This document shows, one piece after another, positions 1 to 6,303 of a stretch of DNA of 6,330 bases. The position numbers were made by a program, and so were the translations under genes. The stretch spans positions 1 through 6,330 of the forward strand of contig JAQBZS010000451.1 of assembly GCA_027622115.1 (NCBI GenBank), given 5' to 3'. Source of the stretch: Planctomycetota bacterium. GTDB taxonomy: Bacteria; Planctomycetota; Planctomycetia; Planctomycetales; Planctomycetaceae. The notes below the pieces were generated by a model. It worked only from the letters and a program-made list of their open reading frames with translations, was not told the DNA's origin and made no database searches. Positions within the stretch are counted from its first letter, which is position 1, and the number at the start of each line of letters is the position of its first letter.

Positions 1-1
1 G

Positions 2-904
2 TTGACGAGTCGCGTGGCGGTCAACCGGTATTGGCAACGCTGCTTCGGGGTCGGTTTGGTCAAGACGTCCGAAGACTTCGGCACCCAGGGTGAATATCCC
101 AGTCACCCCGAGTTGCTCGATTGGCTGGCGACCGAGTTCGTTCGCAGCGGCTGGGACGTAAAGGCGATGCAGCGGCTCATCGTAACTTCGGCGACGTACC
201 GGCAGAGTTCGTCTGCCGCGCGAACCGGTTTCCAACGGGACCCGCAAAACCGTGCGTTGGCACGTGCTCCTCGGCTGCGTCTCGATGCGGAACAGATTCG
301 CGACGCGGCTTTGGCTGTGAGTGGATTGTTGGTCAATCAACTTGGCGGCAAGAGTGTGTACTCATATCAGCCGGCCGGGTTGTGGATCGAACTGAATAAC
401 CGACCGGGTTACTCGCGAGCCTACACGCCCGGCACGGGTGACGATCTTTATCGCCGCAGCGTGTACACGTTTGGCAAACGAACCGTGCCGTCGCCGATGA
501 TGAGCACGTTCGACGCACCGGAACGCGAGTTTTGCACGATCCGACGTTCTCGCACCAACACGCCGTTGCAGGCTTTGCTGGTGCAAAACGGCACGCAGTT
601 TGTCGAGGCCGCGCGGTTGCTCGGACGCCGCATAATGCTCTCGGCCGAATCGATCGACGATCGGATTGCCTACGGATTTCGCTTGGCAACCGCACGACGT
701 CCGACGGCCGAAGAGACCGAAATACTGCGACAAATCTATACGGCTCGCCTCAAACTTTACCGTCGGGATACGACGTCTGCGTTGAAGTTGCTGAGCATCG
801 GAGCGAAGCCGCGCGACGCAAGTCTCGATCCGGCAGAACATGCAGCGTGGACCGTGATCGGTCGCTTGCTACTGAATTTGGATGAAACCATTACCAGAGG
901 ATAG
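2..904 (+). CDS. DUF1553 (PSD1) domain protein, 3' part only
   Basis: This is the C-terminal part (about 300 residues) of a planctomycete-type DUF1553/PSD1 protein. The reading frame is open to the left edge, and full-length members are usually much longer (roughly 700-1000 residues, often with N-terminal cytochrome-like PSCyt1 and DUF1549 domains), so the true start lies outside the window. Recognisable family blocks, numbered in the fragment, are RVAVNRYWQRCFG (4-16), DFGTQGE (25-31), HPELLDWL (35-42), STFDAP (168-173) and RTNTPLQAL (184-192). The end, LLNLDETITRG, is the usual family C-terminus. The biochemical role is unknown; members are thought to be exported and are often found beside DUF1501 genes and sulfatases, as here. 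It ends four bases before the next gene, which suggests cotranscription and perhaps coupled translation. Family assignment is secure; function is not. Confidence 0.93.
   Translation: MTSRVAVNRYWQRCFGVGLVKTSEDFGTQGEYPSHPELLDWLATEFVRSGWDVKAMQRLIVTSATYRQSSSAARTGFQRDPQNRALARAPRLRLDAEQIRDAALAVSGLLVNQLGGKSVYSYQPAGLWIELNNRPGYSRAYTPGTGDDLYRRSVYTFGKRTVPSPMMSTFDAPEREFCTIRRSRTNTPLQALLVQNGTQFVEAARLLGRRIMLSAESIDDRIAYGFRLATARRPTAEETEILRQIYTARLKLYRRDTTSALKLLSIGAKPRDASLDPAEHAAWTVIGRLLLNLDETITRG
896..901 (+). promoter_or_regulatory. Ribosome binding site that decides the DUF1501 start
   Basis: AGAGGA lies seven bases before the ATG at 909, a good Shine-Dalgarno match at normal spacing, and sits within the last codons of the upstream DUF1553 gene. 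An in-frame ATG at 882 would give nine more residues, but it lacks a comparable site and would overlap the upstream gene. The site therefore favours 909. Confidence 0.7.
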
Positions 905-908
905 ACCC

Positions 909-2384
909 ATGTCGGCCTTGATGTCTGAATTGATTCAGCAACAACTTCGCGCCAACCGGCGTCAATTCTTCGGTCGATCGAGCACCGGCATCGGAGTCGC
1001 CGCGCTGGCAACTCTGCTGGGTCGGTCCGCCAGCGCGAACGATGCCGCCGCGAACGATCCCTTGAAACGCTTCGGCGGACTCGAAGGCATTCCGCACTTC
1101 GCCCCGAAGGCCAAGCGAGTGATTTATCTATTGCAATCCGGAGCGCCGTCGCAGGTCGAACTGTACGACCACAAGCCGTCGCTGGAGAAATTGCACGGCA
1201 CCGAGTTGCCGAAAGAGATTCGCTCGGGACAACGTCTGACCGGCATGACGGCGCGGCAAGCCAAGTACACCGTCGTGCGTTCGCCGTTCAAGTTCCGGCA
1301 GCACGGTCAAAGCGGAACATGGATGAGTGAATTGCTGCCGCATACCGCCAAAGTGGTCGACGACATTTGCGTGATCAAGACGATGCACACGCAAGCCATC
1401 AACCACGATCCGGCCGTCACGTTTTTCCAATCGGGTCACCAACAACCGGGTCGTCCGAGTATCGGTTCGTGGTTGAGCTATGGATTGGGCAGCGAGACCG
1501 AAGACCTGCCGGCATTCATCGTGTTGCTGTCGAAGAACACGTTTCATCAAGCACAGCCGTTGTACTCGCGGCTGTGGGGCAGCGGGTTCCTGCCGTCGAG
1601 TCATCAGGGCGTCAAGTTTCGCAGTCAGGGCGATCCGGTGCTGTTTCTGAACGACCCGGCCGGCGACAGCAAAGTTGGGCGACGAGAAATGCTCGACAGC
1701 CTGAGCGCCCTCAACGGCTTGCGAGCGAAGGTCGTCGGCGATCCCGAAATCGAAACGCGGATTTCACAATACGAGATGGCGTTTCGCATGCAGACGTCGG
1801 TCCCCGAATTGGCGGACGTCTCGAACGAACCTGAGAGCACGTTCCAGCTCTATGGCGAAGACGCCCGCACGCCTGGAACACACGCGGCGAACTGCCTGTT
1901 GGCTCGCCGACTCGCTCAGCGCGGCGTGCGGTTCATTCAACTGTTTCACCGTGGCTGGGACCATCACAGCAATCTGTCGAAGTACATCCCCACGCTGGCG
2001 AAGGAGACCGATCAGGGTTCGGCCGCATTGGTTCAGGATCTCAAACGACTGGGGATGCTCGAAGACACGCTCGTGATCTGGGGCGGCGAATTCGGTCGCA
2101 CGGTGTATTCGCAAGGCAATCCGAATTCGTTTGGACGCGACCATCATCCGCGGTGCTTTTCCATTTGGATGGCGGGCGGCGGCATTAAACCGGGCATTTC
2201 GCACGGCAAAACCGACGACTACTGCTACAACATCGACGAAGGTCCGGTTCACGTCCACGACTTCCATGCCACGATCCTGCACTGCCTGGGCATCAACCAC
2301 GAACGCCTGACGCACCGCTTCCAGGGCCGCGACTATCGACTGACCGACGTGCATGGGAATGTCGTGCAGGACATCCTGGCGTAG
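909..2384 (+). CDS. DUF1501 protein, Tat-exported, alkaline-phosphatase-like fold
   Basis: A DUF1501 protein of 491 residues from the ATG at 909; a nine-residue longer form from 882 is possible but less likely. The N-terminus carries a twin-arginine signal: NRRQFF (16-21), then a hydrophobic stretch GIGVAALATLLG (27-38) and a likely cleavage after ASA (41-43). This points to export in folded form. Typical family blocks follow: FAPKAKRVIYLLQSGAPSQ (64-82), GTWMSELLPHTAKVVDD, INHDPAVTFFQSG and RPSIGSWLSYGLG. The C-terminal part has metal-site-like motifs: WDHH (350-353), GEFGRT (glutamate 394) and GRDHHP (409-414). The family is distantly related to alkaline phosphatases and sulfatases, which suggests a metal-dependent hydrolase, but no substrate is established. 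It sits between DUF1553 and a sulfatase, a common planctomycete arrangement. Length and motifs are complete, with no sign of disruption. Confidence 0.93.
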   Translation: MSALMSELIQQQLRANRRQFFGRSSTGIGVAALATLLGRSASANDAAANDPLKRFGGLEGIPHFAPKAKRVIYLLQSGAPSQVELYDHKPSLEKLHGTELPKEIRSGQRLTGMTARQAKYTVVRSPFKFRQHGQSGTWMSELLPHTAKVVDDICVIKTMHTQAINHDPAVTFFQSGHQQPGRPSIGSWLSYGLGSETEDLPAFIVLLSKNTFHQAQPLYSRLWGSGFLPSSHQGVKFRSQGDPVLFLNDPAGDSKVGRREMLDSLSALNGLRAKVVGDPEIETRISQYEMAFRMQTSVPELADVSNEPESTFQLYGEDARTPGTHAANCLLARRLAQRGVRFIQLFHRGWDHHSNLSKYIPTLAKETDQGSAALVQDLKRLGMLEDTLVIWGGEFGRTVYSQGNPNSFGRDHHPRCFSIWMAGGGIKPGISHGKTDDYCYNIDEGPVHVHDFHATILHCLGINHERLTHRFQGRDYRLTDVHGNVVQDILA

Positions 2385-2519
2385 GATTTCGGTTCTGGGA
2401 GCAGCGGCGCTTTGCCCAAAAACAAGGCTCCAGCATGTTGTACATGTCGCCTTTCAAACCGCAACGAGTAGGATTCGGCGAAGAAGTTCGACTGCGATTT
2501 ATCACCACCGATCAACCCC
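2385..2519 (+). other. Spacer between DUF1501 and sulfatase genes
   Basis: A short gap without a convincing gene. The only symmetry seen is a small inverted repeat, CATGT-TGT-ACATG at 2434-2446, and GGAGC/GCTCC arms (2398-2402 and 2427-2431) separated by 24 bases; neither has a T tract. No clear terminator or promoter is visible, so read-through from the DUF1501 gene is plausible, and an internal promoter cannot be excluded. Confidence 0.4.
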
Positions 2520-2524
2520 GAGGA
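2520..2524 (+). promoter_or_regulatory. Ribosome binding site of the sulfatase gene
   Basis: GAGGA lies four bases before the ATG at 2529. The spacing is slightly short but acceptable, and the ATG is directly followed by a good signal peptide, which together support this start. Confidence 0.6.
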
Positions 2525-2528
2525 TCAC

Positions 2529-4079
2529 ATGCTTCGACACGCGACCACACTCATAAAATCCGCCGTTGGACTGATCGTACTGATAGCGCTGGCAGGCCCG
2601 GCCCCGGCTGCGGATCGTCCAAACATCGTGTTCATCTTCACCGACGATCACGCGTCACATTCGCTGAGCTGTTATGGCTCGAAGATCAACAAAACGCCGA
2701 GTCTCGATCGCATCGCCAACGAAGGCATGTTGTTCAAAAACAGCTTTTGCACGAATTCGATTTGCGGCCCCAGTCGAGCGGTCATTCTGACCGGCAAACA
2801 CAGCCACTTGAACGGCTTCATTCGCAACGGCAACACGTTTAACGGCGCGCAACAGACGTTTCCGAAGCTACTCCGCAAGGCCGGCTACCAGACTGCGATC
2901 GTGGGCAAGTGGCACCTTGGAAGTGCTCCCACCGGCTTCGACTACTACCAAGTCCTGCGTGGCCAGGGTCCGTACTACAACCCGCCGATGATCGAAAACG
3001 GTCAGCCGAAAAAGCATGTGGGTTACACGACGGACATCATCACGGACATCGCGCTGGACTATTTGAAGACCGGCCGGGATCCCAAGAAACCATTCATGTT
3101 GATGTTTCAGCACAAGGCGCCCCATCGAAACTGGCAGCCCGGCCCGAAGCATCTCACCATGTACGACGACGTCACGATCCCCGAACCGGACAATCTGTTT
3201 GATGACTACAGCGGACGCGGCACGGCGGCGCATACGCAGGACATGAGCATCGCAAAGACAATGACCGCCAACGACCTGAAGCTCACACAACCTCGCGGTT
3301 TCACGCCGGAACAACTCAAGGTGTGGAACGCCGCATACGAACCCAAGAATAAGGCGTTTCGCGAAGCGAAGCTCGAAGGCAAGGCGCTCGTGCAATGGAA
3401 GTATCAACGTTACATCAAGGACTATTTACGATGCATCGCATCGGTTGACGACAACGTGGGACGCGTGCTCGATTACTTGGACGAAACCGGTTTGGCGAAG
3501 AACACGATTGTGATTTATTCGTCGGACCAAGGTTTCTATTTGGGAGACCACGGTTGGTTCGACAAGCGGTTCATGTACGAGGAATCCTATCGCATGCCGT
3601 TGATGGTCCGCTGGCCCGGCAAAGTCGCTCCAGGCTCCGTGAATACGGACCTCGTATCGAACTTGGATTACGCGGAGACCTTCTTGGACATCGCGGGTGT
3701 CGAGATTCCCCAGGACATGCAGGGTCGCAGTTTGGTGCCGGTTCTTACGGGCAACACGCCCAAGGACTGGTACAAGAGCCTATATTACCAATACTACGAA
3801 TTCCCCGGTCCCCACAGCGTCCGGCGGCACTACGGCCTTCGCACGGATCGCTACAAGTTGATGCACTTTTACAATCTCGACGAATGGGAACTGTACGACC
3901 TGCAAACGGACCCACGGGAAATGAAGAGCGTCTATGCCGACCCCGCCAACGCGGAACTGGTCAAGCGATTGAAGTTGGAATTGGCTCGGTCGCAAAAACA
4001 GTACCAAGTCCCCGATGACTCAGGTTCGATTTCAAAGGATGGTAAACGCAAGACGCAGCCACGAAAGAGGAAAGCGTAG
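2529..4079 (+). CDS. Exported type I (formylglycine) sulfatase
   Basis: A complete sulfatase of 516 residues that hydrolyses sulfate esters. A Sec signal peptide (1-28; hydrophobic core SAVGLIVLIALAG, cleavage near PAPAA) precedes the mature start DRPNIVFIFTDD. Visible active-site features are the metal-binding aspartates 39 and 40, the CGPSR motif (79-83) whose cysteine 79 would be converted to formylglycine, GKWHLG (lysine 127, histidine 129), histidine 195 in FQHKAPH, the SSDQG block (aspartate 333, glutamine 334) and lysine 346. All expected catalytic residues are present, so the enzyme should be active if matured. The overall pattern (YYNPPMIENGQ, FQHKAPHRNW, HYGLRTDRYKLMHFY, EWELYDLQTDP) resembles mucin-desulfating or N-acetylglucosamine-6-sulfatase-like members; that subgroup is an inference and the substrate is unknown. 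The last 13 residues are strongly basic (DGKRKTQPRKRKA), an extension beyond the core domain. It follows the DUF1501 gene and probably belongs to the same transcription unit. Confidence 0.95.
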   Translation: MLRHATTLIKSAVGLIVLIALAGPAPAADRPNIVFIFTDDHASHSLSCYGSKINKTPSLDRIANEGMLFKNSFCTNSICGPSRAVILTGKHSHLNGFIRNGNTFNGAQQTFPKLLRKAGYQTAIVGKWHLGSAPTGFDYYQVLRGQGPYYNPPMIENGQPKKHVGYTTDIITDIALDYLKTGRDPKKPFMLMFQHKAPHRNWQPGPKHLTMYDDVTIPEPDNLFDDYSGRGTAAHTQDMSIAKTMTANDLKLTQPRGFTPEQLKVWNAAYEPKNKAFREAKLEGKALVQWKYQRYIKDYLRCIASVDDNVGRVLDYLDETGLAKNTIVIYSSDQGFYLGDHGWFDKRFMYEESYRMPLMVRWPGKVAPGSVNTDLVSNLDYAETFLDIAGVEIPQDMQGRSLVPVLTGNTPKDWYKSLYYQYYEFPGPHSVRRHYGLRTDRYKLMHFYNLDEWELYDLQTDPREMKSVYADPANAELVKRLKLELARSQKQYQVPDDSGSISKDGKRKTQPRKRKA

Positions 4080-4128
4080 GCTGGCGGCGGTTAGCTCGGA
4101 TGATCGTCGCGTGAAGATTTCAGGTTTT

Positions 4129-4192
4129 CCCACGAATTCAGGACGACCACGAATCCATTGCTGCCAATTCGTGGTCGTCCTGAATTCGTGGG
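4129..4192. repeat. Perfect 26-bp inverted repeat (long hairpin)
   Basis: The left arm (4129-4154, beginning CCCACGAATT) and the right arm (4167-4192, ending GAATTCGTGGG) are exact reverse complements over all 26 bases. They flank a 12-base centre, CCATTGCTGCCA (4155-4166). Each arm itself contains the octamer CCACGAAT twice. The hairpin lies about 50 bases past the sulfatase stop, between two convergent genes. A run of five T (4199-4203) starts seven bases after the right arm, so a plus-strand terminator role is possible but not typical. CCACGAATT-type arms resemble, from memory, intergenic repeats dispersed in environmental bacterial genomes. Confidence 0.9.
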
Positions 4193-4200
4193 GCACACTT

Positions 4201-4223
4201 TTTGTGTTCCAGAGATTCACAAA
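4201..4223. repeat. Short inverted repeat TTTGTG/CACAAA
   Basis: TTTGTG (4201-4206) and CACAAA (4218-4223) are reverse complements around an 11-base centre. The stretch lies directly between the 26-bp hairpin and the CAGATGAACGC repeat, and looks like part of the same composite repeat block. Confidence 0.5.
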
Positions 4224-4227
4224 GTTA

Positions 4228-4262
4228 CAGATGAACGCCGATTTTTCATCCGCGTTCATCTG
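4228..4262. repeat. Inverted repeat CAGATGAACGC/GCGTTCATCTG
   Basis: CAGATGAACGC (4228-4238) pairs exactly with GCGTTCATCTG (4252-4262). After one C-C mismatch, three more pairs form (GAT 4240-4242 with ATC 4248-4250), leaving a five-base loop. This CAGATGAACGC/GCGTTCATCTG type is, from memory, a widespread intergenic repeat in planctomycetes and other environmental bacteria. When translated it gives spurious peptides with strings such as QMNADE and SAFIC, as it does here on the minus strand. Confidence 0.8.
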
Positions 4263-4275
4263 CGGTTCAATTCGA

Positions 4276-4289
4276 GCCTGTTCGCAGGC
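4276..4289. repeat. Small hairpin with TTCG loop
   Basis: GCCTG (4276-4280) and CAGGC (4285-4289) form a perfect five-base-pair stem closed by a TTCG tetraloop. The closing pair is G-C rather than the extra-stable C-G. It is the first of four closely packed hairpins up to 4393. Confidence 0.6.
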
Positions 4290-4291
4290 GG

Positions 4292-4329
4292 CGTTTTGAG
4301 CAAAGCCTTGCCAAGCTCGTCTCAAAACG
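4292..4329. repeat. Inverted repeat CGTTTTGAG/CTCAAAACG
   Basis: CGTTTTGAG (4292-4300) and CTCAAAACG (4321-4329) are exact reverse complements separated by 20 bases. The pair could extend by one G-T wobble outward. No T tract follows, so it does not look like an intrinsic terminator. It belongs to the run of structures at 4276-4393. Confidence 0.7.
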
Positions 4330-4351
4330 TAGCACCTACCTCGCACCAACG

Positions 4352-4370
4352 ATCGGCCCCGCAGGCCGAT
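4352..4370. repeat. Hairpin ATCGGCC/GGCCGAT
   Basis: ATCGGCC (4352-4358) and GGCCGAT (4364-4370) form a perfect seven-base-pair, GC-rich stem with a CCGCA loop. No T tract follows. A further weaker hairpin (AGGTTT 4377-4382 with AAAGCCT-side pairing to 4388-4393, one G-T pair) comes directly after it. Confidence 0.7.
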
Positions 4371-4410
4371 GACACCAGGTTTAGCGAAAGCCTCACGGGA
4401 ATCCACGAAT

Positions 4411-4682
4411 TGGCCATTTGATCAGTTTGGATGTTGCATAATTGCCTGAACTTGGGGGCTTTACGCTAAGTCCTGACGAGCACACGACTTCTGGAGGTGG
4501 CAGTTGCATTAATGCCTGGCCCGAAAGGGCCGTTGAAACTTTGGGAATTCACGCCTAATCGCCAAGTTCGGGACGCGACACCACCCACGATTCTGCTTCT
4601 CCGCCCGACAATGACTCGCGGGGTCAGTGGAGAACGCGCGATGCGGTGGAATTGTGAACCTTGCGGCCCTCAATCTCGCCTC
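4411..4682. other. Gene-free stretch, no confident function
   Basis: No convincing gene is seen here. An open frame runs from a GTG at 4497 to 4772 on the plus strand, but it has no recognisable protein pattern and runs into the convergent metallopeptidase gene. Small structures present are a GGCCC-GAAA-GGGCC hairpin (4518-4531) with a GNRA-type loop, and an imperfect direct repeat, GTTGCATAATTGCCTG (4433-4448) against GTTGCATTAATGCCTG (4503-4518). No T-tract terminator is visible for the metallopeptidase gene ending at 4683. Confidence 0.5.
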
Positions 4683-6206
4683 TCAACGCCGTCCCTGATA
4701 GATCTGTCCGATATACGCGTTATACGCCTTGTCGATTTCCGCGAACGAACTCTTCGTCAGGTCGGCCAATGACGGCGTCTTGGGAAAACTGTCCGGGTTG
4801 TACAGCGCCGTGAGGTAGGCGATCAGCGCGTCTCGATCGCGTCCGTTCTCGTGATGCATGAAGAAGTGCGTCAACCCTCCGACTTGACTGTAGACATGCA
4901 CCAAGTCGCCTTGGGTTTGAAACTCCTTGCGGCCCATCGACGCAAATTCCGAGAACGGGATGAAAAACCGGTCCCGCATCAACGCGTCATAGGCCGCCTG
5001 AATTCGCGGGTGACGGATGTCGCCGATCGTGTACTTGTCGCCGACTTTCTTGAAGGACTCCATGTAACACGCGATGCCTTCGATGATCCAAAAGTCCGAT
5101 CGCTCGGCGATATTGCGGTGCTTGGTGAAGCTCTCGTACAGAAACTGGTGCGTCGCTTCGTGGAACATCGTGCCTAAGTCGTTCTTGCCCGGATTGTCGA
5201 AGAAATACGACGTCCGTGTGCCCATGTAATACAGCCCATTCGTCAGCGCGATCTGCGGAATCTTGACCACCAATTCCTGGTTGTAGTCGTCGCGTTTGCG
5301 AAAATAATGCACCTCATACGGTTGCTTGGCGATGCGGCGACTGGTGCTGGACTGACCGGCGAACAGCCGCTGCATTTGGTCGGGCGAATTGAAGAAGGCC
5401 GCAAACGCACGGAAGAAGTACTCATGAAACTCTTCAAGCGCCGTCGCAATCTCGACGCCCCGTTCGAGGCTGTGGTCGGTCTTCACCAGGAAGTGCTCGG
5501 TGCGGATGTGCCAGCCGTTGCGAAACTTGTTGCGAGGGTCACTGCGGATGGCGGCTTCTTTTTCCGCCGTCATCCAGCGGCCCTTGTATTGCCGCATACC
5601 CTCGTCGTACCTCGCGATGTGGTCTTCGTTGATCCAGCCGTAACGGCGGTGCCAAACTTTTCGCAATCGCTTTTGGTTGGCCTGAAACGGGGTCAACCAC
5701 TCTTGATCGACCTGCACGAATCCCAACAGCCGCCGCAGCGCTCGATTGTCGGGGTCGTACTTGCCGGCTTCCAACATCAAGTCGTACGCGAAACTGGCGA
5801 AACCCGCCTTGATGGCGCGGCGCGCGAGCAGGTTGAGTTCGGACGCCAGCTTATCGTCGATCGATTTCCGCTTGGTTCGCCACTGCCGCTCGCCCGCTGG
5901 GAGATCGAGGGAGATCGAAGCCTGTAGCTTGCTCGGTAATTCAGGAGTCGTGTCTGTATCGGCGATGGCCTTGCGGAGAACGTCGGCTCCCTCGCGGAGG
6001 TCGTTCGTCACGCAGAACACCAGCAACTTCCGGTACTCGCCCATTGCGGTTTCGACGAGTTCGTTGCGTTGCTTTTGGTAAATCTCCACCGTCCCGGATT
6101 CCGCTCGCGACGAACGATCCTGTGCGACGGCGTGTTGAATTCCGGCGGACAGCATGATCGCGATCAGGGCGACGGGGCAACTTTTCGCCACGTGTAAATG
6201 GAGCAT
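4683..6206 (-). CDS. Exported HExxH metallopeptidase-like protein (DUF1570-like)
   Basis: A minus-strand gene encoding 507 residues from the ATG at 6206; an in-frame GTG at 6218 would add four residues, and neither start has a strong ribosome binding site. The N-terminus is a plausible Sec signal peptide: lysine 8, hydrophobic CPVALIAIMLSAGI, cleavage near AVAQ (about residue 28). The first half (about 35-235) is mostly charged and helix-like, with an EWLTPFQ block. The second half carries the zinc-peptidase signature HEATH (histidine 349, glutamate 350, histidine 353) and, 23 residues later, a glutamate (376) in WIIEGIACYMES that fits the third ligand of gluzincins. This arrangement matches DUF1570-type proteins common in planctomycetes, whose substrates are not known. 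The key residues are intact, so proteolytic activity is plausible but unproven. It converges on the sulfatase gene and is separated by repeats, so it is probably regulated independently. Confidence 0.88.
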   Translation of the reverse strand: MLHLHVAKSCPVALIAIMLSAGIQHAVAQDRSSRAESGTVEIYQKQRNELVETAMGEYRKLLVFCVTNDLREGADVLRKAIADTDTTPELPSKLQASISLDLPAGERQWRTKRKSIDDKLASELNLLARRAIKAGFASFAYDLMLEAGKYDPDNRALRRLLGFVQVDQEWLTPFQANQKRLRKVWHRRYGWINEDHIARYDEGMRQYKGRWMTAEKEAAIRSDPRNKFRNGWHIRTEHFLVKTDHSLERGVEIATALEEFHEYFFRAFAAFFNSPDQMQRLFAGQSSTSRRIAKQPYEVHYFRKRDDYNQELVVKIPQIALTNGLYYMGTRTSYFFDNPGKNDLGTMFHEATHQFLYESFTKHRNIAERSDFWIIEGIACYMESFKKVGDKYTIGDIRHPRIQAAYDALMRDRFFIPFSEFASMGRKEFQTQGDLVHVYSQVGGLTHFFMHHENGRDRDALIAYLTALYNPDSFPKTPSLADLTKSSFAEIDKAYNAYIGQIYQGRR

Positions 6207-6245
6207 TTTGCACGGCACTTCTGAGGGTTTTGTGGAAGCGGATGA

Positions 6246-6293
6246 TGATGAGCGTCAGAAGGGGGGCCAGCGTGAGCGAGTAAAAGGGGGCCA
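6246..6293 (-). repeat. Two-copy imperfect 24-bp tandem repeat upstream of the metallopeptidase gene
   Basis: Read on the minus strand, TGGCCCCC, seven variable bases and CGCTCA occur twice with an exact 24-base period (copies 6270-6293 and 6246-6269). About 16 of 24 positions agree. It lies between the terminator at the window edge and the metallopeptidase start, where a promoter or operator would be expected. No clear -35/-10 pair could be assigned. Confidence 0.6.
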
Positions 6294-6303
6294 CCTGGGT
6301 GCT

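Noticed and set aside
882..908. Alternative upstream ATG for the DUF1501 gene
   Set aside because: The AGAGGA site seven bases before 909 fits the later start better, and DUF1501 proteins usually begin shortly before the twin-arginine segment.
1764..2354. 196-codon minus-strand open frame
   Set aside because: It is antisense to the DUF1501 gene, whose motifs are continuous through this stretch; a shadow frame.
2434..2446. CATGT-TGT-ACATG as a terminator or operator
   Set aside because: The five-base arms with a three-base loop are short enough to arise by chance and no T tract follows.
2868..3407. 179-codon minus-strand open frame
   Set aside because: It is antisense to the intact sulfatase gene and has no recognisable protein features.
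4129..4410. CRISPR array
   Set aside because: The repeated CCACGAAT units are in both orientations and irregularly spaced, with no constant-length spacers and no cas genes nearby.
4497..4772. 91-codon plus-strand open frame starting at GTG
   Set aside because: Despite a GGAGG next to the GTG, that site overlaps the start codon, the peptide has no family pattern, and the frame runs about 90 bases into the convergent metallopeptidase gene.
5307..5927. 206-codon plus-strand open frame
   Set aside because: It lies wholly antisense to the metallopeptidase gene, has no domain pattern or ribosome binding site, and is expected from GC-rich codon use.
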